Shown in pieces: positions 41,644-49,771 of a stretch of DNA of 64,000 nt. Source of the DNA: Phycisphaeraceae bacterium (GTDB lineage Bacteria; Planctomycetota; Phycisphaerae; Phycisphaerales; SM1A02). Numbering within the stretch: the first letter of the stretch is position 1; every line of letters starts with the position of its first letter. Under the pieces are notes generated by a model. The model was not told the origin of the DNA and ran no database searches. It was given only the letters and a program-made list of their open reading frames with translations. The stretch covers positions 1 through 64,000 of the forward strand of contig JAHBWZ010000001.1 of the NCBI GenBank assembly GCA_019636755.1, read 5' to 3'. Made by a program: the position numbers and the translations under genes.

Positions 41644-42747
41644 ATGCATACCTCGGCTCGAACCGGTTCCGGACTCGCCGCGCTCGTCTTCTCGGTACTC
41701 GCCCTGGCTGGCTGCCAATCGGCGTCCACCGGGGTGGCACTCCAGCCGGATGCTGGCGCGTCCGTCAGGACTGCGGCGATGCCCGACGCGAATCTCGCGG
41801 AGTTGACATACCAGTTCCGGCAGTCGATCGAGGTCCGGGACGTGCCCGCGTCCGCAACGACCGTCCGGGTCTGGCTGTGGCTTCCGAACGACGAGGGACA
41901 GAGCGTGCTCGATCTCCGCGTCGACGGAGCGCCGGCCGGATTCCGGGTGATCGACCCCACAGGGTCCGGTGACCGGGCGGTTGTGGTCGAGGTTCCCGGC
42001 GGTCGCGCGGGCGACCTGCGGATCTCGACCGCGGCGCTCGTCCGGCGGTCCGAGGTTCGATCCGTCGCCGACCCCTCGCTGGCGGGTCCGATCACCGAGG
42101 TCCACCGCAAGGCATTCGCCGAAGACCTGCGCGGGGACGTTCCGTACATGCAGGTGACCGCCGACATCCGGGCGCTGGCCGATCGCATCTGCGGGACCGA
42201 GTCCAATGTCCTGCTGCAGGCGCGTGCGCTGTACGACCACGTCATCGATACGACCGATCACTACTCCAGGAAGACCGCCCCCGCCTCCTCGTCGGGCTGC
42301 CATGAGCACTGTCGTGCCCATGGCGGCGGATCCTGCACCGACATGCACAGCCTCTTCATCGCCCTCTGCCGGGCACGTGGCATTCCGGCCCGCATCTGCT
42401 TCGGGTCGCGGCTCCAGCCGAAGAACGAGGGCGCGGAGCACGATCCGGGCTATCGCTGCTGGGCCACCTTCTTCTGCCCCGGCCTGGGATGGCTCCCGTG
42501 CGATGTGGCTGCGGGCGACACCGTGGAGGGTGGTCGGGACACCTACTTCGCCGGGCTGGATGCGAACCGTCTGTGCTTCGTCCGGGGCCGCGATCTGCAG
42601 CTCGGCAAGGACGGTCCCCGTGTCAACATCGTGACCCGCGCCGCGTGGGTCGAGGTGGACGGTGTTCCGCACGATGCGTTTGCGCGGACGGTCTCGTTCC
42701 GGACGCTGGATCGATCGACGACCGCACGGGCGCAGGCCGCGCGGTGA
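41644..42747 (+). CDS. Transglutaminase-like lipoprotein with altered active site, 367 aa
   Basis: A lipoprotein signal ends in a good lipobox (LALAGC, Cys24). A beta-sandwich region (about 55-165) precedes a transglutaminase-like fold. The catalytic Cys is Cys231 in GGSCTDMHSLFIALCRARGIPAR. The Asp of the triad is Asp287 in GLGWLPCDVAAG. At the position of the usual His before the conserved Cys-Trp (normally HCW or HAW), this protein has Arg271 (GYRCWATFF). Extra Cys and His (GCHEHCRAHGGG, 218-229) precede the nucleophile and might bind metal. The change suggests a non-catalytic or modified enzyme. Start at 41644 is preferred; ATG 41632 gives four more residues. Confidence 0.85.
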   Translation: MHTSARTGSGLAALVFSVLALAGCQSASTGVALQPDAGASVRTAAMPDANLAELTYQFRQSIEVRDVPASATTVRVWLWLPNDEGQSVLDLRVDGAPAGFRVIDPTGSGDRAVVVEVPGGRAGDLRISTAALVRRSEVRSVADPSLAGPITEVHRKAFAEDLRGDVPYMQVTADIRALADRICGTESNVLLQARALYDHVIDTTDHYSRKTAPASSSGCHEHCRAHGGGSCTDMHSLFIALCRARGIPARICFGSRLQPKNEGAEHDPGYRCWATFFCPGLGWLPCDVAAGDTVEGGRDTYFAGLDANRLCFVRGRDLQLGKDGPRVNIVTRAAWVEVDGVPHDAFARTVSFRTLDRSTTARAQAAR

Positions 42748-42796
42748 GCACGGCCGCGATCGCAGGCACGTGCCGCGCTGCTTCATGTCTCACCCC

Positions 42797-42845
42797 GGCA
42801 GGGGGCGGAGCCACGCACTGTTGCGAGGCTTCGCCCCCTGCTGCC
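42797..42845 (+). terminator. Long hairpin between transglutaminase-like gene and porin
   Basis: GGCAGGGGGCGGAGCC pairs with GGCTTCGCCCCCTGCTGCC around a loop of about 14 bases. It lies 50 bases after the upstream stop codon and 28 bases before the porin ATG, with no run of T after it. It may terminate the upstream transcript, act as an attenuator, or protect the porin mRNA 5' end. Confidence 0.6.
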
Positions 42846-42873
42846 ATTGTTCGACTGAAAGGAGTCTTTCCCG

Positions 42874-44214
42874 ATGCTTCGATTCGTTCCTCTCCGCCGG
42901 CTCTCGGCGCTGGCGCCGATTGTCCTGGCGGTACCGTTGGCCGACGGCGCCGGGCCGGCCGTCGACCGGGTCGATGATGCACTCGAGCGGGTCTCCCGCG
43001 CGCTCGCGGATGATCCGGCACTTGCGCCGGAAACACGCGACGCGCTGCGTGACCTCGTGACCACGCTCCGCGCGGAGCGGGGGGACACCGCCGAGCCCGT
43101 CCGGGCAATGCAGCAGAGCCCGGTCCCGCCCGTCGCCGAGTTGCCCTCGGCCCGGACCCTGCTGGAGCGCGTCAAGGTGAGCGGTGACCTGCGCCTGCGG
43201 CACGAGTCATCGTTCCTCGACGCGGGAACCGACCGCCACCGCCAGCGGCTGCGCCTGCGGGTGGGCGCGGACCTGGACCTTTCCGAGGAGGTGCGCATCG
43301 GCGCGCGGGTCACCACCGGTGATCCGCAGGACGCCCGTTCGCCCTACCAGACCTGGGGTGACGGGGGTCGGAAGTTCGACCTGAACCTGGATCGGGCCTT
43401 CGCGACCTGGACGCCGGCGTGGGGACGCGGCGCCTGGGCGACCGCCGGGAAGTTCGGTCACCCGTTCCGAAGCAACCCGATCTACGGCGAACTTCTCTGG
43501 GATGCAGACCTCCAGCCGGAGGGTGTCGCGATGGGATGGAGCGGCAAGGACGTGGGCATGCTCTCGGACCTCCGCTTCGTCGGCGGCGCGTACAACGTGC
43601 TCGAGCGCGGGGCGGGGACCGATGCGTTCGCGCTGGTCGTGCAGGGATCCGCCTCGGCGAAGCTGGCGGACGATGTCTCGATGACCGCGTCGCTCGGATA
43701 CCTGCACTTCACCAATCCGACGCCTGGCGGGGCGACGCGGATCCTGGGGGACAATCGCGGCAACGCGACGGTCGACACGAACAGTGACGGGACCGCGGAC
43801 GCGTACATGTCGGACTTCGGACTGCTCAACCCGATCCTGGCGGTCACGATGTCCGGCTGGGAGCGGCCGGTGACCTTCGCCGGCGAGGTCTTCTGGAACA
43901 CGCAGGCGGAAGGCTCTCGCGACTTCGGATGGGCGCTCGGCGCGGCGATCGGATCCACGCGCGCGCCCGGCGACTGGCAGCTCTATTACCAGTGGCAGGT
44001 GATCGAACAGGACGCGATCTTCACGCCGTTCGCCCAGGACGACTTCCTGCTCGCGACGAACTTCCGCGGCCACGTCTTCGGCGGGAAGTACCGGTTCACC
44101 CCGTGGGCGGACGCGCACCTCTTTGCGCTGGTCTCGCGCGCCGATGATCCCGCCGCCGGCGGATCCCGGAGCGATGACTGGCGGGTCCGATTCGATCTCA
44201 CGTTCACGTTCTGA
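42874..44214 (+). CDS. Putative outer membrane porin, 446 aa
   Basis: Signal peptide (SALAPIVLAVPLADGA), then a helical region at about 30-85 (VDDALERVSRALADDPALAP) and a C-terminal beta-barrel from about 95. Barrel strands alternate polar and hydrophobic residues: VKVSGDLRLRHESS, QRLRLRVGADLDLSEEVRIGARVTTG, FDLNLDRAFATWTPAW, WQLYYQWQVIEQ. The last strand ends in Phe (VRFDLTFTF), the usual BAM recognition. The layout matches the putative porin family seen in many Gram-negatives with a GD.R.R..... start. AAGGAG lies 11-16 bases upstream of the ATG. Solute specificity is unknown. Confidence 0.85.
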   Translation: MLRFVPLRRLSALAPIVLAVPLADGAGPAVDRVDDALERVSRALADDPALAPETRDALRDLVTTLRAERGDTAEPVRAMQQSPVPPVAELPSARTLLERVKVSGDLRLRHESSFLDAGTDRHRQRLRLRVGADLDLSEEVRIGARVTTGDPQDARSPYQTWGDGGRKFDLNLDRAFATWTPAWGRGAWATAGKFGHPFRSNPIYGELLWDADLQPEGVAMGWSGKDVGMLSDLRFVGGAYNVLERGAGTDAFALVVQGSASAKLADDVSMTASLGYLHFTNPTPGGATRILGDNRGNATVDTNSDGTADAYMSDFGLLNPILAVTMSGWERPVTFAGEVFWNTQAEGSRDFGWALGAAIGSTRAPGDWQLYYQWQVIEQDAIFTPFAQDDFLLATNFRGHVFGGKYRFTPWADAHLFALVSRADDPAAGGSRSDDWRVRFDLTFTF

Positions 44215-44383
44215 TCCCGCGGGAGATTTCGCGCCAGGACAGGTCTGCCGACCGTCGCGGCCCGGGGCCACCCGCCCCGGCCGCGACGGGCCCGCCTCCT
44301 TTCCCGGGATCGCGGAGACCCCCTGCGACCGTGCTGCGGTAGCATCCGCGTCCACGGGGAGGCCTTCCAACGGACCACACGCG

Positions 44384-45439
44384 TTGTACGAGCCGATCGC
44401 TCCTGACGAGTTCACCGCCGCGGCGCTGGAGACCGGCGCGCGGTCACTGGCCGGCATTGCCGCCGCGACCCTGGCGGAGGAGGATGGTCTGTCCGGTGCG
44501 GATCTCACACGATGGCAGGGTTTCCTCGCGAGAACGGCGCTCGACCTGGCCGCGTCGATCCGATTCGGGTCGGCGCGATCATTCCATGGCATGGCCGGCT
44601 GGCAGCTCGCCGCGGTCGGCGATGCCCCGGCAGAGGTCGCCCGGCTCCGCCGCGCCTTCCGCGCACTTGCGGCGGTCGTCGGCGAGCGCCTTCCCGGTCC
44701 CGGCCACCTGGGTGCCGTCCGGCTCCTGACCGAGGCCGCCACGCTTGAGCCGGTTCCCGCGACGCGCGCGGCCATCGCACTGGACCCGCGGGATGCCACG
44801 GACCGGCTCGCCCTGGAACTGCTGCAGGCGGTCCTGGAGGGTGATCGTCGGACCGCGACGCAGCACATGGAGCGCGCGCTGGATGCGGGGCTCAGCGTTC
44901 GCGACGCCTACCTGCGCGTGATCGGTCCGGCGCTGGTCGAGATCGGGCGACTGTGGCACGCTGGTGACGTCTCGATCGCGGAGGAGCACCTGTGTACCGA
45001 GGCGATGCGCACCGTCCTCGCGGTCGTCTCGTATCGCGCTCCCGTGGCGCGCCCGAGGTCCATTACCGCCGTGACGGCGGCGGTGGCAGAGAACGCGCAT
45101 GACGTGGGCATCCGGATCGTGTCGGATCTCCTGGAACTGGATGGATTCAAGGTCATCCCGCTCGGCGCGGATGTCCCGGCGACCGAGGTCGCACGGGCCG
45201 CGATCCTGTTCGAGGCGGACTGCGTGCTGATCTCCGCCGCGCTGCTGTGTCACCTGACGGCGGTGCGCAACACTGTCTCCGTAGTGCGCGCCAGCACGCC
45301 GTCCACGCTGCCCATCATCGTGGGCGGCGGAGCGTTTTCCTCGGACCCGGACCTCGCCCAGCGCCTCGGTGCCGACGCCGTCGCAGTCCGCGCGGAAGAT
45401 GCCACCGCCGTGGTCCTGCGGCTGCTGGGCCGCGCGTGA
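44384..45439 (+). CDS. Stand-alone B12-binding domain protein, 351 aa
   Basis: Residues about 150-215 form the four-helix cap module found before B12 domains (LLQAVLEGDRRTATQHMERA ... IGPALVEIGRLWHAGDVSIAEEHL). Residues about 225-345 form the Rossmann-like cobalamin domain: AENAHDVGIRIVSDLLELDGF keeps the lower-ligand His and Gly of D-x-H-x-x-G but has Asn for Asp, then VIPLGADVP, DCVLISAAL and PIIVGGGAF. The N-terminal 120 residues are unrecognised helices. No HTH or methyltransferase domain, so it may be a regulator partner or corrinoid carrier. The TTG at 44384 is chosen as the start; an upstream start is possible because the frame stays open. Confidence 0.8.
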   Translation: MYEPIAPDEFTAAALETGARSLAGIAAATLAEEDGLSGADLTRWQGFLARTALDLAASIRFGSARSFHGMAGWQLAAVGDAPAEVARLRRAFRALAAVVGERLPGPGHLGAVRLLTEAATLEPVPATRAAIALDPRDATDRLALELLQAVLEGDRRTATQHMERALDAGLSVRDAYLRVIGPALVEIGRLWHAGDVSIAEEHLCTEAMRTVLAVVSYRAPVARPRSITAVTAAVAENAHDVGIRIVSDLLELDGFKVIPLGADVPATEVARAAILFEADCVLISAALLCHLTAVRNTVSVVRASTPSTLPIIVGGGAFSSDPDLAQRLGADAVAVRAEDATAVVLRLLGRA

Positions 45440-45568
45440 GTGGACGGTCCGATTCCGGCGCCGAACGCATTCCGCCTGATCCCGCGCGTGTCATTCCATG
45501 ATCTCCGGAGGCACGCGCACCCGTACGGAGAATCTCGTGGCCTGGGAGCCCCGAGGGCAACCCGATCC

Positions 45569-46259
45569 TTGAAAGACATCGGGCGAGCGAGCGTGCGCAC
45601 GCACGCGGAACGAGTCAGTGATCTGACGACGCGCTCGAGCACGCCGCCGTGCACGCCATCGCCCTCTGCACGCGCATGCGCAGGGGGGCTGAAGCGCCCC
45701 CCTGCAACCCCCGGCGGATGGACGACCGCGGGAACGCCCTGGCTCGCGAATCATCGGTCGCGGATGCGCCATCGTCGGCAGGCGTCCTCATCGCTCGACG
45801 CTGACCGCAATGCGCGCAGCCACCACCACTCGCGCGCCGGCTGACCCCCAACCACCCCCATGCGCGCAAGGGGGTTGCAGGGGGGGCCTCAGCCCCCCCT
45901 GCGCTCGCGCCCCGGACGGAAATCCGCGTGATCAACAGGACCAATCGTCAACCGCGGTCCTTGACAGACATCGAGCAATCGAGCGTGCGCACGCACGCGG
46001 AACGAGTCAGTGATCTGACGACGCGCTCGAGCACGCCGCCGTGCACGCCGTCGCCCTCTGCACGCGCATGCGCAGGGGGGCTGAAGCGCCCCCCTGCAAC
46101 CCCCCTCGCGGATGAACGGTTCAGGGACCGCCCTGGCGCGCGACCCTGGACCCGATGCGCGCCCATCCGACCACTCGCGCGCCGGCTGACCCCCAACCAC
46201 CCCCATGCGCGCAAGGGGGTTGCAGGGGGGGCCTCAGCCCCCCCTGCGCTCGCGCCCCC
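45569..46259 (-). repeat. Composite hairpin repeat, locus 2 (modules A-B-A-B, inverted)
   Basis: Read on the minus strand, the same modules as at 3127-3700 appear in the order A-B-A-B. The hairpins are at 46222-46247 and 45877-45902 (module A type) and 46072-46097 and 45680-45705 (module B type). The linker at about 45780-45850 also matches the tail at about 3600-3680. The whole intergenic space between the convergent B12-binding and PEP-CTERM genes is filled by it. No open frame here looks like a protein. Copies are nearly identical over long stretches but the linkers differ, so the array probably grew by duplication of A-B units. Confidence 0.9.
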
Positions 46260-46273
46260 GAATCGAGAGACAT

Positions 46274-46324
46274 CAGAACGCCGGACCAGAACGTCGGACC
46301 AGAACGCCGGACCAGAACGCCAGG
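46274..46324. repeat. Four tandem copies of a 13-base unit
   Basis: CAGAACGCCGGAC is repeated from 46274, with one C-to-T change in the second copy and an incomplete fourth. It directly borders the composite repeat, as the 11-base tandem repeat does at locus 1. No function is apparent. Confidence 0.85.
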
Positions 46325-46471
46325 CGCCACGCAGGGCACGCCACGGCCATGTCTGCGCGACGTGATCGCGACAGGAGCATGATGCGTGCCACGCGACGCG
46401 CCCGAGACACCCGATCCGCCTCGTCATCCGGTCCATCGAACCCCCGGGAAGCGCCCGGACACCAGAGAAAG

Positions 46472-46501
46472 ACACCACCCCGGCCGAGGCCGGGGTGGTG
46501 T
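46472..46501 (-). terminator. Rho-independent-type terminator of the PEP-CTERM gene
   Basis: A 13-bp perfect stem (CACCACCCCGGCC / GGCCGGGGTGGTG) with a 3-base loop is followed on the minus strand by TCTTTCTCT. It lies about 75 bases after the stop of the PEP-CTERM gene. Confidence 0.75.
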
Positions 46502-46575
46502 GCATGAATCACTGAGGTCGTGTCGACCGAGATCCGGGGTCCCGTCGAGGACGGTGGCCCGCGATCCGCAGTGGA

Positions 46576-47262
46576 TCACGCGCGACGCCGACGGCCGGCG
46601 AGGGCGGCGAGGCCGAGGAGGGCCAGCGCGCCGGGGGCCGGGACGGGATTCGACGTCACGAAGAACGACTCGCGGACGAGGGCACCGGTGACGTTGCCGG
46701 CCAGGTAGTCCGACATGCCGCCGAACTCGAAGCGGGCGTCGTCAGCCAGGGTGAACTGGGCGATGACGATGTCCGGTCCGAAGACCTCGGAGCCGACGCC
46801 GGGGTTCTGGTCGAAGTAGCCGCCGTTGTTGACCTGGCCCCAGGAAGCGCCCTGGATGACCGAGTTCGTGCCGTTGCCGCCGGCGAAGCCCGGGGAGAAC
46901 GCGACGTTCGAATTGGCGGCGTTGAGGCCGAGGGTCACCCACGAGTCGTAGGCGAACTGCACGGGGCTGCCGGCACCCTGGTAGATGTCGAGCAGCGGGT
47001 ACAGCGGGAACGCCTCGCCCTGAACGAGCGGGCTGGTCGCGCTGAAGCTCAGCGCGACGCCGCCGGGGACTTCGCCCTGCGCGCCGGAGACGGCGAGCTG
47101 CTTGTCGAGCGGGTTGTCGTAGTGAAGGACGACACGGTAGGTCGTGGTGCCGGCGAGCAGCGAGCCCATGTTCTGGATCGACGCGCCGGTGAGGGCGGCG
47201 TTCGCAGCACCGGCGAAACCGGTGGCGGCGAGGCCGGCCAGTGCGAGAGCCTTGATCTTCAT
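46576..47262 (-). CDS. PEP-CTERM-type exported protein, 228 aa
   Basis: Signal peptide (MKIKALALAGLAATGFAGAANA), a beta-rich extracellular body and a C-terminal sorting signal: VPAPGALALLGLAALAGRRRRA, i.e. a proline motif, one hydrophobic helix and an Arg cluster (about 205-228). Such tails are processed by exosortase-like systems; none is encoded in this window. The body shares blocks with the protein at 53983-54717 (TTYRVVLHYDNPLD, YDSWVTLGL, GGYFDQNPGVGSEVFG, IVIAQFTL), so the two are paralogues. It has its own strong promoter and terminator. Function unknown; probably surface or cell-wall associated. Confidence 0.88.
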   Translation of the reverse strand: MKIKALALAGLAATGFAGAANAALTGASIQNMGSLLAGTTTYRVVLHYDNPLDKQLAVSGAQGEVPGGVALSFSATSPLVQGEAFPLYPLLDIYQGAGSPVQFAYDSWVTLGLNAANSNVAFSPGFAGGNGTNSVIQGASWGQVNNGGYFDQNPGVGSEVFGPDIVIAQFTLADDARFEFGGMSDYLAGNVTGALVRESFFVTSNPVPAPGALALLGLAALAGRRRRA

Positions 47263-47365
47263 AGCGGGGGAACCTTTCTTCTTGAATGGACCAGACGGAG
47301 AACTTGAACCATCGACACGACCGCTCGCTCCGGAGCCGCCGTGTTGTCCCTTACTTCCGGGTACG

Positions 47366-47393
47366 AAGATACCTCGTCCACCCCCGGTGTCAA
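47366..47393 (-). promoter_or_regulatory. Strong sigma-70-type promoter of the PEP-CTERM gene
   Basis: On the minus strand TTGACA (47393-47388) is separated by 16 bases from TATCTT (47371-47366). The predicted transcript starts near 47359 and has a leader of roughly 97 bases before the ATG at 47262, with AAAGG about 11 bases upstream of the ATG. Confidence 0.65.
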
Positions 47394-47472
47394 GACGTCG
47401 ACCCGCCGGGATGCCCGCCTTTTTTTCTCCGGGCGGCCCGGACCCCGGATGAACCGCCGGATCTTCCCCGCT

Positions 47473-49242
47473 TCACGCGCCCACCCCCGGCGCTGCCCAT
47501 GCCGGCGCCTGGACCTCTCCATGGAGGAGGAGGGGCCCGCTTCCCACGATCCGGACCTCGACCAGCGAACCGACGAGCGAGGACGGGTCGGCCGCGGCCG
47601 GCACGTCGAACACCGTGATGAGATCTCCCCTCGTCCGTCCGGACACCTGGACCAGGTCACTCCCGGTCGCCGCCGGTGGCGTGCCCGGGCTTCCGGCCAG
47701 GTTTCCGGAACCGGGCCCGGATCCCGCCGTCCACCGGAGTTCGACGGCCCTGGACGTGCCGGGGCGATGCGGTGCCTGCCCGCGCGACCTGTGTCCGGTC
47801 ACCCGCTCGACGAGCACGGTCTCGGTCCGCCCGACCCAGCCGGCATGCACCTCCCTCGAGATCACCGCCTGCAGGGCGAGCAGATCGTTGTTCCGTCGCC
47901 GCTTGACGGCCTCGGGCACATCATCGAGCTGCCGGTCGAACGCCGTGGTTCCCGGCCGCGGGGAGTACTTGAAGATGAAGGTGTTCTTGTATCGGACGCG
48001 CTCCAGGAGCGAACGTGTCTCGTCGTACTCCGCGTCGGTTTCGCCGCAGAATCCGACGATGATGTCGCCCGCGATGCACACGTCCGGCAACCGATCTCGC
48101 ACGCGATCGATCAGGTCAAGGTAGATCTCGCGCGTGTACCCCCGGTTCATCCTGGCCAGGACCGTGTTCGATCCGCTCTGCGCCGGCAGGTGCAGGTAGC
48201 GGCAGAGGCGCGGTGAGGCCGCCATCACGTCCAGGATGTCGTCGCCGAAATCGCGCGGATAACTCGTGACGAATCGGAGCCGCGCGAGGTGCGGCACCTC
48301 CTCGTGGATGCGGTGGAGCAGGTCTGCGAACGTCGTCACCCGCTGCCCCGCGCGACCGGATCCGTGCCGCGCCAGCGCCCGCATGGCGGCCTCATCCCGG
48401 AACGCCGCGCCGGGCGGACCGACCTGCGCCAGTTCCCGCCCGTCCGCGCCGACCGCGGCGCCGTGGACATACAGGTAGTGGTTCACCGTCTGCCCGAGCA
48501 GCGTGATCTCGTGGACGCCCGCGTTGGCGAGTCGCCGGCACTCGTCGACGATGGCGTCCGGCGGCCGATGGATCTCCGGCCCGCGCGTCCTCGGGACCAC
48601 GCAGTAGGTGCAGAACTTGTTGCACCCGCGCGTGATCCGGACGTACGCCGATCGACCAGCGCCGTCCGCCCGCTGCTCCGGATCGAACGCGCGGCTGAGA
48701 TCGAGCAGTTCCAGCGAATCGGCGGCGGCCTCCAGCGTCTTCGAACGGCGCGACGAGGATCCCTGGAGCGCCACGCGTTCGGCTCGCTCCAGCGCCTCGG
48801 CACGAAGGACGTTGTCCAGGAGGTGCGGCAGCCGATCGAGTTCGCCCGGGCCGCAGAGAAAGTCGATCTGCGGGAACCGGCTCAGAAGTCGCGCCCCCTC
48901 CCGCTCCGCCAGGCAGCCGATCAGCCCGAGCACGAGCCGCCGCCCGGCGGCCTTCCGCCGACCGAGGATGCCGACCTCGCTGAGCGCCTTGTTCTCCGCC
49001 TGCTCGCGGACGGAGCATGTGTTCAGCAGGATCACATCCGCCCCGGCGTCGTCGGCGGTGATCCGGTACCCGAGCGCCGCGAGGGATCCACGCACCAGTT
49101 CGCTGTCCAGTTCATTCATCTGGCATCCCCATGTATGGATGCAGACGGAGAGTCCAGGCGCCCCGTGATCCGGGCCCGGTTCGCGGAGGGAGCCACCGGG
49201 TTCGACCGGTGCGAGGATGGGAAGCGGCGCGTCGGCGGGCAT
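47473..49242 (-). CDS. miaB: tRNA-2-methylthio-N6-dimethylallyladenosine synthase MiaB, 589 aa
   Basis: Methylthiotransferase that adds the 2-methylthio group to i6A37 of tRNAs reading UNN codons. The N-terminal UPF0004 domain has its three cluster Cys in HTWGCQMNELDSE, LLNTCSVREQAENKA and LGLIGCLAEREG. The radical SAM cluster is RGCNKFCTYCVVPRTRG. A TRAM domain closes the protein (VSGRTRGDLITVF). It is longer than usual, with an insert at about 270-310 (VHGAAVGADGRELAQ...) and a Gly/Pro-rich stretch around 510-540. Start at 49242 adds a 30-residue leader before the conserved LSVCIHTWGC. Single gene. Confidence 0.95.
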   Translation of the reverse strand: MPADAPLPILAPVEPGGSLREPGPDHGAPGLSVCIHTWGCQMNELDSELVRGSLAALGYRITADDAGADVILLNTCSVREQAENKALSEVGILGRRKAAGRRLVLGLIGCLAEREGARLLSRFPQIDFLCGPGELDRLPHLLDNVLRAEALERAERVALQGSSSRRSKTLEAAADSLELLDLSRAFDPEQRADGAGRSAYVRITRGCNKFCTYCVVPRTRGPEIHRPPDAIVDECRRLANAGVHEITLLGQTVNHYLYVHGAAVGADGRELAQVGPPGAAFRDEAAMRALARHGSGRAGQRVTTFADLLHRIHEEVPHLARLRFVTSYPRDFGDDILDVMAASPRLCRYLHLPAQSGSNTVLARMNRGYTREIYLDLIDRVRDRLPDVCIAGDIIVGFCGETDAEYDETRSLLERVRYKNTFIFKYSPRPGTTAFDRQLDDVPEAVKRRRNNDLLALQAVISREVHAGWVGRTETVLVERVTGHRSRGQAPHRPGTSRAVELRWTAGSGPGSGNLAGSPGTPPAATGSDLVQVSGRTRGDLITVFDVPAAADPSSLVGSLVEVRIVGSGPLLLHGEVQAPAWAAPGVGA

Positions 49243-49486
49243 CGGAGGGCGGGGCGGGTCCTGCGGGCAGGCCGATCGTACCCGCGGGGTCCTGTGGGTT
49301 GCGATGTTCGTTCATGCCGGCCCCGCGGCCAGGCCGACAGAAACTCGCGGGCCGGGCGTTGCAGGTCGGGGCTACCGGACCCGGGCCTGATCCGATATCC
49401 TGATGGTCATCGATCTCCGCATGCGACCCCACGTGCCACCACACCACCTGCCCCCCCCTGCCCGACGCACTCGAAACGCGGGCGTG

Positions 49487-49735
49487 ATGGTGCGGGTCGG
49501 ACTGGTGACGGCGGTCATGGCGGCCACGGCGTGCTCGACCGGATGTGTGTCGCAGAGCGCGACCGACTGGGCGCAGATGTCGCCATCGCTGTCGCCGAGC
49601 GTCGACGAGGACGTCGCGGCTCGTCGCTGGTCTGCGCTGGGCACCGTCGGACCGCTCCGGACGGCGGCGGATGTCGACGGCGCCATCGGCGACACGGGGA
49701 AATCCCGTCCGGCGCCGGAGCGCACGCGATTTTGA
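49487..49735 (+). CDS. Small putative lipoprotein, 82 aa
   Basis: A short plus-strand frame starting at ATG 49487. The N-terminus looks like a signal peptide (MVRVGLVTAVMAATACSTGC), and the remainder is polar (DWAQMSPSLSPSVDEDVAAR) without a recognisable motif. It lies 36 bases upstream of ftsW and may be cotranscribed. Composition is less Arg-rich than nearby shadow frames, but it could still be non-coding. Confidence 0.4.
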   Translation: MVRVGLVTAVMAATACSTGCVSQSATDWAQMSPSLSPSVDEDVAARRWSALGTVGPLRTAADVDGAIGDTGKSRPAPERTRF

Positions 49736-49771
49736 CCCTGCATCCGGATGTGAACCGATAACCGACCGCGG

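Noticed and set aside
42797-42845. Small regulatory RNA gene
   Set aside because: The hairpin alone is not enough: no promoter pair in front of it and no T-tract after it were seen.
44215-44383. Cobalamin riboswitch before the B12-binding gene
   Set aside because: I looked for the conserved B12-box and a matching long leader and found neither in these 169 bases.
45440-46575. Several short open frames inside the composite repeat
   Set aside because: The same frames recur in repeat copies with frame-breaking differences, and the hairpins dominate the sequence. They are repeat DNA, not genes.
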